Notes: a model not told the origin generated them from the sequence alone. DNA of 64,000 bases from Symbiodinium natans (GCA_905221605.1 CAJNDS010002202.1:647001-711000), one strand, 5' to 3'; positions 30,969 through 42,376 are shown, numbered from the stretch's first letter. A program made the numbers and translations.

Positions 30969-31609
30969 CTTTATGGATTTAGGGATTTAGGGATTTCGGG
31001 TTTAGGGTTTAGGGTTTGGGGATTTAGGGTTTAGGGTTTAAGATTTAGGGTTCAGGGTTTAGGGATTTAGGGTTTAGGGTTATAAAGTTTAGGAATTAGG
31101 ATTGATTTAGGGTTTGGGGTTTAGAAAAGGGCAGATTCGTAACTCAGAGTACCCGTAGAAACAGCCCGTAGCCTCGACATAAGGGTAAACATGCAGTTGT
31201 TGGAGCAAGTTGAAGGTTTTTAAGGGTTTATGCTTATAGGTTCTGCTGCATGCTGGTATCCCTGACCCCTGAAACCCTCCCCAAAACCCTTAAATCAAAC
31301 CTAAACCCTCAACCCTAAACCCAAAGCCCAGAGCGCGAAGCCCCGCAGACCCCTAAGTCCTAGATCCAAAATTAAGGACACCCCAAACCCCAAACCATGT
31401 GATGTATGAAGGGAAGCCAACCACATGAAAAGAGCCTAGATGAAAGTCCTGAGGTGGGTCAGCCCTACACCCAAGACCGAAACCTGGACCCCAGACCCTA
31501 AACCCAAACCCCCAAGGCTCCAAAGACTCTTATCGTAAGCTTTTCGGGCCCAGAGGCCTTATTATAACAGGATTTTTTGGTCTAAACCCAAAACCCTAAA
31601 ACCCAAAAC

Positions 31610-31691
31610 CACAACAGCTCTGAAGCGTCTGAGCTGCGCTTCTTGCCAATCGTGGCGTCCCGGAGGAACTGCGACACGATCCGCCGAGAGC
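31610..31691 (-). CDS. Exon, gene unidentified
   Basis: The frame reads SRRIVSQFLRDATIGKKRSS and on. The acceptor is CTGTGCCGAG after a C tract. The donor is either TG|GTTTTGGG or, three bases earlier, TT|GTGGTTTT. Confidence 0.65.
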
Positions 31692-32385
31692 CTCGGCACA
31701 GGTGGGGGGGGGGGGGGGTTTAGGGTTTAGGGTTTAGGGTTTAGGGTTTAGGGTTTAGGGTTTAGGGTTTAGGGCTTGGGGTTTAGGGTTTAGGGCTTGG
31801 GGTTTGGGGTTTGGGGTTTGGGGTTTAGGGTTGTCATTGTGAGGTTTTTGTAGGACTTTGGGGTCGGGCAGCTGGGAGCTGTGCAAGGTGCCCTAGAGGG
31901 TTTTGAAACCCTGGGAACCGTATCAGGGTTTAGGGTTAAGGTTTAGGGAAGAAGGTAATCATGAAACATCAGTTTCTCAGCATCAGGTTTCAACGCCCTC
32001 CCCAAATCCCTCCAGTCTACCTATGGTATCCTCGGTCCAGGGTTGCAGGTTGGTCGCTAAACCCTTGAAGGGTTTAGGGCTGAGGGTTCTGTAGGGATTT
32101 GGGCTTTGGGGTCTAGGATTTCACCCTGAACCCTAAACCCTAAACCCTAAACCCTAAACCCTAAACCCTAAACCCTAAACCCTAAACCCTAAACACCCTA
32201 TAAACCTCAAGAACGAAAAGGCTGACGATCGTCTACGATCCCTCCCTAAACCTAAACCCTCTATGAGCCCTAAGCCCTAAACCCTGAACCCTAAACCCTA
32301 GCCCTAAACCCTACACCCTGAACCCTGAACCCTAAACCCTAAGCCCTAAGCCCTAAACCCTGAACCCTGGACCCTAACAAACTAC

Positions 32386-32441
32386 GCACAGATCGCCGCG
32401 GAGAAGCGGTATTCCGGCCAGAGCTTCTCCACAGCATCCAC
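32386..32441 (-). CDS. Exon, gene unidentified
   Basis: Eighteen codons plus two bases read VDAVEKLWPEYRFSAAIC. The acceptor is CGCTTTGAG and the donor is GC|GTAGTTTG. Confidence 0.68.
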
Positions 32442-32992
32442 CTCAAAGCGGTTCAGGGTTTAAGGCTTTAGAGTTCCCCCCACCCCAAACCCTAATCCCT
32501 AAACCTTAAGCCCTAAACCCAAGACGTGATACCGGGGCCTTGGGCCCTGAAAAAGAGGCAAATTCGGTTCAGGTTTCAGGTTTCTGGGATTCAGGGTTCC
32601 GGAGTTCGGGTTGGGGTCCGTTAGGGTTTTGGGTCAGCTATAGGGTTTAGGGTTTAGGCCTTAGGGTGTAGGGTTCGAGCTCCATATCACAGGAAGCACC
32701 CAAAAACCATGAAGAGCCCGAGCCCTGCCAGAAAGGATGCCTGAACTCCCCCTAGCCACCCCTGAATGCCCGCCAAAGAGCTTAAGAGAGAGGAGACGAG
32801 AGAGAAAGCAAGAACGAACGAAATAGATAAAGAAAGAAAGAACGAACGAAAGAAAGAAACAAAGGAAGAAAGAAAGACCCATGTCGTAGCTTTTTGGGGG
32901 GGGGTAGCAAACTAGAACCCCCTAGAACTAACGCCCAAAAGGATCTACAGAATGAGCCTTCAGGTAAACTCTTGATAGCTCAGACCCTCAAA

Positions 32993-33101
32993 CCCTAAGG
33001 GTCCATGTACCTAAATAGTACATACTTTGGCAATACAGCGGTTGCCACATAATAGCTTTAATTCCCGGATATATCGTGTACAAGTACATGGACCCTAAGG
33101 G
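32993..33101. repeat. F3 element
   Basis: CCCTAAGGGTCCATGTACCT and GTACATGGACCCTAAGGG are the termini, as at 10091-10200. The interior is unrelated to that copy. Confidence 0.8.
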
Positions 33102-33336
33102 GAAGCTAATTACTCCTTAATCCCAATAAGGCCCCGGCGCCCCCCTAAACCCAAAAACTTAAACCCTAAACCTTAAACCTAAACCCTAAACCCTACACCC
33201 TAAACCGGAAACCCTAAACCCTAAACCCTAAACCCTACACCCTAAACCCTAAACCCTAAACCCTAAACCCTAAACCCTAAACCCTAAACCCTAAACCCTA
33301 AACCCTAAACCCTAAACCCTAAACCCTAAACCCTAC

Positions 33337-33397
33337 CCTCGGCCTGCTCGAGCCCCGCTGCGCGCATCTGAGAGGTCAGGGTCTGGAACATGGACTC
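33337..33397 (-). CDS. Exon, gene unidentified
   Basis: Twenty codons plus one base read ESMFQTLTSQMRAAGLEQAE. The acceptor is CTAAGCCCAG behind CCCTAAA and the donor is G|GTAGGGTTTAGGG. Confidence 0.7.
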
Positions 33398-33683
33398 CTG
33401 GGCTTAGGGTTTAGGGTTTAGAGTTTAGGGTTTAGGGTTTAGGGTTTCCGGTTTAGGGGTTAGGGTTTAGGGTGTAGGGTTTAGGGTTTAGTAGGCTTCG
33501 ACAAAGTATATAGATAAATATAAGTATATATATATATATGTATACTGGGGGTTTAGGGTTTAGGGCTACTAGACAACCCACAACTTTCAGTTGAGGTTTA
33601 GACTTCAGGTATTCGACCCAAGGATCCCCTAAACCCTAAACCCTAAACCCTAAACCCTAAACCCCAAACCCCAAACCCTAAAC

Positions 33684-33827
33684 CCTCTGTGTTTGTGTGT
33701 GTGTCGCCCTTTGTGATCATAGCCACCTCCACATCGGAGCAGCCTCTCCTAGAATGCCGAGCGACCGTGAAGACCGAGTGGAGCGGCACGTCATCCTCAC
33801 CTGGGGCCCCGAGCTTTTGCCAAACAG
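33684..33827 (-). CDS. Exon, gene unidentified
   Basis: At 144 bp this is the longest clean exon. It reads VWQKLGAPGEDDVPLHSVFT, then VARHSRRGCSDVEVAMITKG. The acceptor is CTTTCCGAAG and the donor is G|GTTTAGGG. Confidence 0.72.
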
Positions 33828-34650
33828 CTTCGGAAAGGTTGAGGATTGAGAGCCCTAAACCCTAAACCCCTAACCCCTAAACCCTAAACCCTAAACCCTA
33901 GGATGGAGGTTTTAGGGGCTTGAAAACTTTAGTCGGCCACTCCCTACGTCAGGCTGTTGGGGAAGAGGGGGGGGGGGGGTGTGTTGAGGTTGCACCGCCT
34001 GCCCAAAAAGGCTTGAATGAGGTTTAGGCAGAGGCCTCGAATCTTCTCGGGTCGCAGACACAAGCTCAAACCCAGAGCCCTCAACGGTTTAGGGTTTGGC
34101 TTTTAGGGTTCAGGGTTCAGGCTTTGGGGTTCTAAGCCCCAAAGCCGAACATTTCCATACCTTGAGCCAACACATAATGGACATTCATTGGGCTTACATC
34201 CGCGCGGGTTCTTGCTAATAAATCCTTTGTTTTGGTTTAGTGCTTCTTATAGGCAACCTTTCTCCTGCACCCCCGAAGTGCACGTACTAACAGACGTTCG
34301 GCAAAATGGCGGGTACACAGGCAAATATTCTGAGAAAAATCATATACTTTACAGGTCGGGGTGGGGGTTTTAGTTTTTTGGAATAGGGTTTAGGGCTTAG
34401 GGCTTAGGTTTAGGGAACAAGCCTAGACCGTACTACTAGAATCCCTATGAAGCCCAAGACCAAGTGAGTCTTCTTCAAACAAGGATATACCTCTCAAACA
34501 CATGGCAGGTCGTTCTTGTATGAGCTGAACCCTGAACCCTAACCCTCTTGAAGATGTCTAATTCCACACCCCCAACCCTAAACCCCAAAGCCTAAACCCT
34601 AAACCCTAAACCCTAAACCCTAAACCCTAAACCCTAAACCCTAAACCAGC

Positions 34651-34762
34651 TTAAGAGGTATCCCTGAGCTTGGGATCCCGGCCAGGCTCCACGATGAACT
34701 TCTCAACCGACTCCATCAATGCTCGGTATTCGGCTGACGGGTGCGTGATCCAATACCTGGCA
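34651..34762 (-). CDS. Exon reading YWITHPSAEYRALMESVEKF
   Basis: After one base it reads ARYWITHPSAEYRALMESVE, then KFIVEPGRDPKLRDTS and TAA. The acceptor is AAACCCTAG, directly from the repeat. It may be terminal, or spliced earlier at a GA donor (AGG|GATACC), since GTTTAGGG follows only four bases after the stop. It joins in phase to 35429-35518. Confidence 0.68.
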
Positions 34763-35428
34763 CTAGGGTTTAGGGTTTAGGGTTTAGGGTTTAGGGTTCC
34801 TTTCAATCACATTCTTCTTGTCAATGTTTACCGCACGCATAAATAAGATCTGTGTTGGCATGCGAAGACTATATTGCTATTATATACGCGGACATACGAA
34901 AAGCAGTACGCTTTTAGAGCCCGCGAACGCAGTGAACCAAATGCTGAAACAAGACTAGGATGGACACGGCATGAGTCCGCAGGGGGAGATCGCGAGCCCC
35001 AGATCAGAAAAAAGCGCCAAAACACCCTAGACCCTTATCCCTAATTTGGTGGCTCAGTGACCGATCGTCTAGTCAGGGTACCCTCTTTGAGATTGGTTTC
35101 ATTAAAAAGGGAAATGTGAACCCAAAAAAGGGGGAAAGTGCAAGACCCGAAACCCTGAACCCTAGACCCAATCCCTAAACCACCCTAAACCCTAAACCCT
35201 AAACCCCGAAACCCGGCTATGAAGGTGAACCGAAAGGATACCACTGGGTGTCCAAGGGGTTTAGGGTTTAGGGTCTAGGGTCTAGGGTTTTGGGTTTAGG
35301 GTTGGGATTCTTGGCGATGGCGGGGGATGAACGGAATTGTTGTTTGGGTCTGGGGTTGTGGGTTTCAGGTTCTCTGGACGAAGCTTAGTTTAGTGTTTGG
35401 GGCTTTGGGTTAAGTGCCCAGCGCCAAC

Positions 35429-35518
35429 CCTACAACGAACTTGCGGAGATGCTCGAAGGGATTGTTGTTGACGGCCGCCACATTCCAGCTGACGGCACGT
35501 ATCCGCACACCATCCTTG
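35429..35518 (-). CDS. Exon with SWNVAAVNNNPFE motif
   Basis: It reads KDGVRIRAVSWNVAAVNNNP, then FEHLRKFV. The acceptor is GGCGGGGTAG and the donor is GG|GTTGGC (an alternative donor five bases earlier is GTT|GTAGGG). The SWNVAAVNNNPFE...YWITH pattern across this and the next exon recalls a conserved protist protein of the same exon content; this match is from memory and no function is claimed. Confidence 0.7.
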
Positions 35519-35529
35519 CTACCCCGCCA

Positions 35530-35940
35530 GCGATGTTTTCAGGTTTGGAACTCCAAATTTCGGGGTTTAGGACAGGCGCCTATGAGCTTCATGACCAATA
35601 CCCACAAGGGCCTAGATGCCCTTGATCTGATGTCCGGTGACCCTCCATCCCATCATCATCCCTCACGCAGGAACCAGATGAATAATGAGGGCTATGTGGA
35701 AACAAACTTCTATGTGGCTAGGACCAGGAATTTCCACCTAAAGGGTGCTGAAGTATGGGCCCTTGGGCTATGTACGGCTTGCAATATTTCAGGGCCCGTG
35801 TCTTTGAAGTCTGAATTCTCTCGGCTCGTGCCCATCTGGAGACTTGCAATGAAGAGAGAAAATCTACGAGCCCTAAACCGAAATGACAAGACCTCTAGAT
35901 TACAAAGCTCAGGGATCCCTAAAGAATAGAGAGAAGCAAC
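35530..35940. other. Unassigned stretch without arrays
   Basis: The plus strand is open for 171 codons (35414-35929), overlapping exon 35429-35518 in reverse. Codon third positions are not GC-rich and no motif is seen. Confidence 0.45.
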
Positions 35941-36219
35941 ATCACATCATTGCAACGCCCCAAAACCCTAAACCCCAAACCCCAAACCCTAAACCCTAAA
36001 CCGGGATGCCTAGCTCTCCCTAAACGACACCCAACACGTACCTTAAACCCTAATCCTTACAGACCCTAAAGCAAGAATACCCTTATAGCAATAGCCTACA
36101 CACAGTTGCGAAAACCATGGGTTCCTAAACCCTAAACCCTAAACCCTATAAACCCTTGGGGAACTTTAAGGGCCGGGTGTGACCTTAGAACCTTATCCCC
36201 CCCGCCCCACCCCGTAAAC

Positions 36220-36249
36220 CTTACAGCCGCACTTGTATCGCTGGCTTCC
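36220..36249 (-). CDS. Small exon
   Basis: The 30 bp read EASDTSAAV with split codons. The acceptor is AAACCCTAG, directly from the repeat, and the donor is AG|GTTTACGG. Confidence 0.45.
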
Positions 36250-36462
36250 CTAGGGTTTAGGGTTTAGGGTTTAGGGTTTAGGGTTTAGGCTTTAGGGTTT
36301 AGGGTTTAGGCTTTAGGGTTTAGGGTTGGGTTTAGGGTTTAGGGTTCAGGGGTTTCAAGGTTCAGGGTTTAGGTTCTTCGGGCTTTAGGGGCCCAAGGCT
36401 TCGGGCGCAGCAAAAAAAAACCCTAAACCCTCAAAACCCTCAAAACCCTCAAAACCCTAAAC

Positions 36463-36527
36463 AAAAGCCTTGCATCAAAGCATCTGTGCTGGGACCTCCT
36501 GAGAAGGCTGCCTGGTTGCAAAGGGCG
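36463..36527 (-). CDS. Exon, gene unidentified
   Basis: The 65 bp read ALCNQAAFSGGPSTDALMQG and on. The acceptor is GCCAAACCAG and the donor is T|GTTTAGGG. Confidence 0.62.
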
Positions 36528-36981
36528 CTGGTTTGGCCTTGTGTAGGGTTTCGGGGGTTGGGGTCTAGGGTTTAGGGTTTAGCTTGGCCAGAGCGTTTCG
36601 GGAATGAATGTGCCAGAATGCCTTGCTTACGCACAGACATGGTGGTCACGGCGTTTAGTGCTCCCGGGCTTGCAACAAGGGTCCGTAAGGCTCCAGGAAT
36701 ACCGGGTTAGGCAAACTCGAAAAGCCTAATTAAACTGAAAACGGTAGCTAAACCCTAAACCCTAAACTGGCCCATTGGAGTAGGTGCGCCTCAGTGGAGA
36801 GCACCGCCGCGGATCCATCCGGTGAGAGGGTTTAGGGTTTAGGGTTTAGGGTTTAGGGTTTAGGGTTTAGGGTTTCGGGTTTCGGGTTTAGGGTTGGCCC
36901 GGAGGTGGTCTTGCAAGCGCCGGGATACCTCAGCCTCCATGGCGGACGCGGAGTTAGGTCCGGAGAAATGTAGCTCTCCCA

Positions 36982-37083
36982 AGATCTTCCAAAACCGCTT
37001 AACTAAGGAATTATACCCTAAATTTATACTAAGCTTATTATGAAATTGGGTACATTCCTTAACTAAGGGGTTTTGGAAGATCT
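36982..37083. repeat. Inverted-repeat element with AGATCTTCCAAAACC termini
   Basis: AGATCTTCCAAAACCGCTTA at one end pairs with CCTTAACTAAGGGGTTTTGG and AAGATCT at the other. Coding-like sequence lies on both sides; just to the left (36897-36946) the minus strand reads MEAEVSRRLQDHLRAN. Confidence 0.7.
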
Positions 37084-37122
37084 GGGTTGGAGCCTGTCGA
37101 ACGGAACTTCGGCTGTCAAGAC

Positions 37123-37178
37123 ATGAAGTCTGGCAGCGATAGGTCGCCGAGGGCCCGGATCGCAACCCGGACTTCTCC
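37123..37178 (-). CDS. Exon, gene unidentified
   Basis: Eighteen codons plus two bases read GEVRVAIRALGDLSLPDF. The acceptor is CTCCAAAGCAG and the donor is AT|GTCTTG. Confidence 0.55.
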
Positions 37179-37339
37179 CTGCTTTGGAGTAGACCCTGGC
37201 AAAAGAAGTATACACTTTTTCGGTAGAAGTAGCGATAATCGGAACCCAGAACCAAAGAAAGGTATCAAAGTATAGTACTCCAAAACCCAGTTTCTTCACC
37301 TCCGGACCGCAAGACTTCCCTGCTACCCTGGCCCTTCAG

Positions 37340-37399
37340 ACTTAGTAAGTAGGGCTAGTATAAGGTGGATTCTGGGATACCAGGTAGACTTACTAAGCC
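37340..37399. repeat. Small inverted repeat
   Basis: GACTTAGTAAGT and ACTTACTAAG close a stem of about 12 bp over roughly 40 bp. Confidence 0.6.
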
Positions 37400-37891
37400 A
37401 CAACGGCTAAACCCTATATAAGCCCTAAACCCTAAACCCTAAACCCTAAACCCGTTTACATGCGAGGGCCAGGCTGGCTGTAGGGTTTCGGTGCACACAA
37501 TTAATTGTCACTAGAACAGCCGCACAGAATCCCGAAAGAGTCCATGAAACATAGCAGAGGGAGCCTCACAAAAGAACAAGGGGGCTTAGGGTTTAGCATC
37601 CCACTCCCTACATGCCCAATGCCCTACTTTGAGGTTTAGGGTTTAGGGCGGTTTAGGGTGTCAAGTTCAGGGTTTAGAGTTTCAGGGTTCAGGGTTCAGG
37701 GTTCAGGGTTTAGGGTTTAGGGTTTAGGGTTTTCACCCCAAACCTCAGTTGACAACAAGACTGAAACAAAACCAAACAGGCCTAAGGAAGCCCAAAACAC
37801 CCTTCAGAAAGCCCCCTGAAGGCCTAAAGCCACCGAAAAAACAACCTCTCCTTCACACACATCGTAGAACCCTGAACCTGTCGCGGCATCT

Positions 37892-38400
37892 ATCCAACAT
37901 TTCGCGGGGCATTGTGAAAAACGTTCACGGGCATTATTGGAATTTTCGCGGGCATTTGTCCAAAACTTCTCAGGCATTTCTCCCGATACTTGGCGGGCAT
38001 TATGCAAAACATCGCAGGCCGTATCCAATTCCTCATAGGCATTACCGAAATCCTCGTGGGCATTCATGCAAAACCTTGGCGTGCGTTCGCCAAAATGTTC
38101 GCAAACACTATCCAAATTTCGCTGGCAGTATCCAAACTTCGCGGGCATTATCCAAATCTCCGTGGGCATTGTGCAAATCTTCGCGGGCACGATCCAAATT
38201 TCCTGGCCATTCTCCGTTTTCGCATGCATTCATCCCAAAAAAATCCGCAGTGTCCAAAAACCCACGCACACTTATCCAGATCTTCGCGGGCATTTTCCAA
38301 ATCTTCGCGGGCGCTCGTCCATTAATCCCAATTGTTGCGTGCATTCTATTCAAACTTTTGCGGGCATTCTCCAAAGCTTCGCACGCATTATTCAGATTCT
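37892..38400 (+). repeat. Degenerate 21-bp minisatellite
   Basis: Units such as TTCGCGGGCATTATCCAAATC recur every 21 bp about two dozen times with many changes. Because 21 is divisible by 3, overlapping frames on both strands stay open with seven-residue periodicity (for example GHYPNLRGHCANLRGHDPNF). I do not regard these as genes. Confidence 0.85.
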
Positions 38401-39110
38401 GGACGTCGCGTTAACTTCGTTTCTGAAATTAAGCTCCAAGGTTACTCATAGCTCAGCCAACCAAAAACTCGAGGGCCTTGAGGTTCCGTTCTAACGAAAA
38501 CCTAAATGCATAGCTAAACCCCCAAACTGGGCCCCAAACCCAAAACTCTAAGCCCACTTCAAGACCTGCAACAACCGTAAAAGGAGCCTAGCTGGGCCAC
38601 CCTGAAACAACCCCAAAACTAGCCTATCTGCAGCCCAAACCCCAATACCAAGCCGATCTGGGCCAACAACCTAAACCCTGTACGGCAGGCAAACCCAATT
38701 CCAAGCCCCTAAACCCTTAAACCTGGCCCTAAACCCGAAACTCCAAACAGGGTGCAGGCTAAACCAGCTCAAAAGACAGCCGAACCCCCCAAAAAAAACC
38801 CTATCTGGCCCAGATAGGGTTGCTTGGCTGACAAAGGACAGCCAGCCCCAATTCCAAGCCCCCAAACCCTTAAACCCACCCAACCCAAAGCCCAAAACTC
38901 TGAAGAAAAGCAAGCCATCAGGGCCAGAAAAAAGGCCAATCCAGCCAAAGCGAGTGTTTGTGGAGGGTTTGGGTCCTAGGGCATGTTGGTGGCTAACCAG
39001 GTGCTTAATTTAAATGTGGCTCGAGTTCGGATTTCTGACGTCACAAATGTGGCGCTAGTTTCAAATTGACGTCTCTGACGTCACTATCATTTTGTACAGT
39101 TTAGGGTGAC
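38401..39110. other. Region of CCCAAA-type low complexity and short repeats
   Basis: Degenerate CCCAAACCC tracts, an inverted TCTGGCCCAGATAGGG motif and two TCTGACGTCAC boxes (39036-39083) occur here. No exon was recognised. Confidence 0.45.
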
Positions 39111-39208
39111 CAGAAACCCCTAAACCCGAACCCTAAACCCTAAACCCTTAACCCTAAACCCCAAACCCTAAACCCTAAACCCTAAACCCTAAACCCTAGA
39201 CCATAAAC

Positions 39209-39261
39209 CGCTGGGAGCCTGAAAGGCGTTGGTGGCGAAGCCAAGCGCCCCGCGGAAGCCC
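39209..39261 (-). CDS. Exon, gene unidentified
   Basis: The 53 bp read GFRGALGFATNAFQAPS. The acceptor is TCGGAGCCAG and the donor is G|GTTTATGG. Confidence 0.55.
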
Positions 39262-39378
39262 CTGGCTCCGAATTTGGGGGAGTTCGATTTAGGGTTTAGG
39301 GTGTAGGGCTTAGGGTTTAGGGTTTAGGGTTTCGGGTTTAGGGTTTAGGGTTTAGGGTTTTCGGTTTAGGGATTCGGG

Positions 39379-39426
39379 TTATGTCTTCAAGCTCTCAGGC
39401 GACTCATTCGCGAAGAGCCTCGCAAC
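39379..39426 (-). CDS. Probable last exon of a host gene
   Basis: Sixteen codons read VARLFANESPESLKT and stop at TAA. The acceptor is CACCGATTCCAG. No donor is present and CCC-rich repeats follow in the gene's sense. Confidence 0.58.
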   Translation of the reverse strand, partial: VARLFANESPESLKT

Positions 39427-39540
39427 CTGGAATCGGTGTTGGAACAGACCCACTAGCCGCTAGGGGTTTAGGGTTTAGGGTTTAGGGTTTAGGGTCTCAG
39501 TAGTAATAATCAAAGCGATAATATTACAACCCCCTACCAC

Positions 39541-39560
39541 ACCCCCCCCCCCCCCCCCCC
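39541..39560 (+). repeat. C tract followed by an A/T-rich stretch
   Basis: About 20 C precede 100 bp of AT-rich sequence rich in AAATAAATAA (to 39662), unlike the rest of the window. Confidence 0.85.
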
Positions 39561-40526
39561 GCAAAAAAAAAGAAAGATAATAATAATATATGATAATAAA
39601 AGAAAAATAACAAATAAACACATAAAACATAATGAAAAATAAATAAATAAACAAATAACAAAACAACCCTGAACCCTAAACCCTATAAACCCGAGATACT
39701 TCCTGCTTCCTAGCCCTAAACCCTAAACCCTAAACCCTGAACCCTAAACCCTATAGACCCGAGAAGGCTTGAGGTCTTTAGGCCTCGGGCTTGAAAACCC
39801 CACGGGGCTCACCCTTAAACAGGCCATTCCTTCTCGCGCGGTTTTGGGATGCAGAGGTTTAGGGTTTAGGGTTTAGGGTTTAGGGTTTAGGGTTTAGGGT
39901 TTAGGGTTTAGGGTTTAGGGTTTAGGGTTTAGGGTTTAGGGTTTAGGGTCTCAGTAACCCTAAACCCTAGACCCTTAAAACACAAAGTTTGGCTTCAGAC
40001 GCCTGGAATTGGTCACTCTAGGAGTCGGAATACGTACAAATCGTGTTCCCTTATGGCCCCTACAGAAGTCTACCCTTCATCACTCCCCGAAAACCCTATT
40101 CTAGCTAATGAGGTCCCCCACTATTACCCTAAACCCTAAACCCTAAACCTAAAATCATAATTTCTTGCGGCCACTTAACTCGACAATTCTAACCCCCAAA
40201 CGCTTCACCTCAGGGCAGACCCCTGACACCCTTAGCATCCCTAGACCTTCCACCCCAAACCCTAAACCATTTTAGGGTTTAGGGTTTAGGGTTTAGGGTA
40301 GCCATAATAAGTATAGTATCGTACTCATCGTCGTTTTGCCATGACCTGGAAAGCAAAGCGCAACCTACTGCACATCCAGGTCCTGAACCTTCAACCCTAC
40401 ACTCACCAGCGATAAACCCTAAACCCGAAACCCTAGGCCTCAAACCTGTCGGGGAAGAGCCAAAACAAACGACCCTAGCCCTAAACCCTAAACCCTAAAA
40501 CCTGTCGGGCAACTGCCAAAACAAAC

Positions 40527-40633
40527 CAGCAAGGCGCCCGGGAAGTGCCAGCGGCAAGGCCCAGTGCAGCACGCGTCCCATGGCTTCGGGCCCTTGAGAA
40601 GCTGTCGGCTCTTGCCGAGCGGGCGCTTCTCCG
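40527..40633 (-). CDS. Exon, gene unidentified
   Basis: Two bases plus 35 codons read EKRPLGKSRQLLKGPKPWDA, then CCTGPCRWHFPGALL. The acceptor is CCCCAAACCAG and the donor is CTG|GTTTGTTTTGG. The 24-bp donor-side segment is repeated at 40445-40470. Confidence 0.72.
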
Positions 40634-40711
40634 CTGGTTTGGGGATGAGGTTAAGGGTTTAGGGTTTAGGGTTTGGGGTTTGGGGTTTAGGGTGTGAGTA
40701 TGGTCTCCAAC

Positions 40712-40816
40712 ATATGAGCTCTTGAGATAAAACTGCAAGCGTCTGAGCCTAAACTGAGGGATATGCACCCAACCTCTTGGACACACAGGCGCCTCTCGTG
40801 CACACACCACCTGGAC
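40712..40816 (-). CDS. Exon, gene unidentified
   Basis: Thirty-five whole codons read VQVVCAREAPVCPRGWVHIP, then QFRLRRLQFYLKSSY. The acceptor AAACCCTAG is the last repeat unit itself and the donor is TAT|GTTGGAG. Phase 0 matches 41773-41847. Confidence 0.72.
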
Positions 40817-41010
40817 CTAGGGTTTAGGGTTTAGGGTTTAGGGTTTATAGGGTATAGGGTTTAGGGTTTCGGGTTTAGGGTTTCGGGTTTCGGGTTTAGG
40901 GTTTAGGGTTTAGGGTTAGGGTGACCCAAGAGTAACCTAGGTAAAGGGGAGAATAAGGGAACCTAGACACAAACAACAAGGTAATCAGGGCCTGCTCTGG
41001 GCCTTGGCAG

Positions 41011-41770
41011 CTTCACTCTGAGCCAATATGAAACCCATTCATTTTCATGTTCCCTGGCGCGGATTCAAAACGAAACTTAGAAAGGAATTCCTTAAAGGGA
41101 CCAATCACTTCCCCCTACATTGTGACACCACAAGCTGTCCGGACGAAAAACTAGCATCAAGGGTGGCAACATTTGACGGCTTGTCCGAAGGCCTGAACGT
41201 CTGGTAAAAACTGTTTAAATTAAGGGGAGTTCGAGGGAAGGGATGGTGAGCACCAAGAACCCGAAAAACCTAAAACCTACACAGAAAACTTGAAATCTAA
41301 ACCGACTCAGGTATTGGGTTTTAGGTTTGCGGCACCCTGCACCCTCAACCCACCCTAAACCCTAAACCCCAAACCCTAAAACCTAAACCCGAAACCCTAA
41401 ACTTGGCCCTAAACCTTAACTGAACCCCGAATCCCAAGCCCCAAATAACCCCCAAACTCTGGATATGTGCCCTTCACTGGGGAAGCCTTGTAGCCTGAAA
41501 TTCCCAGAAGGGCCCATACTTCGGAATAAGGGACCATGTAGCTTCCCTTAGAACAAGGAGGCACCCATGAAGGGCTGTTGGGGATTTAGGGGGGGTAGGG
41601 TTTAGGGGTTTAGGGTTTAGGGGGCTCAGGGGATCTAGGGGTCTTAGGATTTAGGGGCTTCGGGTTTAGTTTGGCAAGGGTGCGGATTTCAGGAGTTCGC
41701 AAACCCCCCTCCCCCTCCCCGCCCCCAAACCCTAAACCCTAAAACCTAAAACCTAAAACCTAAACCCTAA
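41011..41770. other. Unassigned stretch with scattered degenerate repeats
   Basis: Pieces resembling AAGGGCCCATACTTCGGA recur at 41508, 44450 and 50938, a further weak repeat family. No exon was recognised. Confidence 0.45.
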
Positions 41771-41772
41771 AC

Positions 41773-41847
41773 CCCGTCACCAAGAACGACTGTCTTCCGC
41801 ATCTTTCGCCGAGGGCACACGGAGAAGTTCCGAAGCTCCCGAACGAC
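41773..41847 (-). CDS. Exon, gene unidentified
   Basis: Twenty-five whole codons read VVRELRNFSVCPRRKMRKTV and on. The acceptor is AAACCCTAAAG and the donor is GGG|GTTTAGGG. Confidence 0.68.
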
Positions 41848-42215
41848 CTTTAGGGTTTAAGGTTTAGGGTTTAGGCTTTAGGCTTAGGGCTTAGGGCTTA
41901 ACTAGGGTTTCGGGTTTAGGGTTTATGGTTTAGGGTTTAGGGGGATTTAACGATACAAGGTGCCTCCTTCCCTCATTCTCTACTCGTGAACCAGCAGGTC
42001 ATTGAGTTGTAATTGCTGGCAACGTGTCTCGGACACTTGCCCTCTCAGTTTGCTGGCTCTTCGTAGGGGCTTGGGAGTTTAAATCTAGGGTTTCGGGTTT
42101 AAGGGTTTGGAGTTTGGGGTTTAGGGCTTGGGGTTTTGGGTTCAGGGTCATGGAAGCTTTTCCACCACCAATCTACCCCAGATATAACAAAAGGGAAGCC
42201 CCCGCTTCTCTAAAC

Positions 42216-42250
42216 CCTTTTCGGAAAGCCCTGCAGGAGCTGAAGCATCC
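42216..42250 (-). CDS. Exon, gene unidentified
   Basis: The 35 bp read MLQLLQGFPKR. The acceptor is TTTATCCTGGTAG, with a good pyrimidine tract, and the donor is AGG|GTTTAGAG. The plus strand is also open here (FRKALQELKHPYQDKK) but lacks such sites. Phase fits 41773-41847. Confidence 0.52.
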
Positions 42251-42376
42251 CTACCAGGATAAAAAGAGCTCAACATTGCCCAAGTTGATAGGGTTTTAGG
42301 GTTTAGGGTTTAGGGTTTAGGATTTAGGGTTTAGGGTTTAGGGAAATTGTCTAAACCCTAAGAAAGCGAGCTCTAC

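Noticed and set aside
35414-35929. 171-codon plus-strand frame as a gene
   Set aside because: It overlaps a better minus-strand exon with splice sites, and its codon third positions are not GC-rich.
37749-38494. Frames of 221, 142, 141 and 111 codons
   Set aside because: All are translations of the degenerate 21-bp minisatellite in different frames.
38949-39110. Promoter suggested by two TCTGACGTCAC boxes
   Set aside because: The motif is short, dinoflagellate promoters are poorly known, and no gene start was found nearby.
42024-42299. Plus-strand frame ending FRKALQELKHPYQDKK
   Set aside because: It looks protein-like, but the minus strand has a good acceptor and a GTTTAGAG donor at 42216-42250. 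The plus strand remains a minor possibility.
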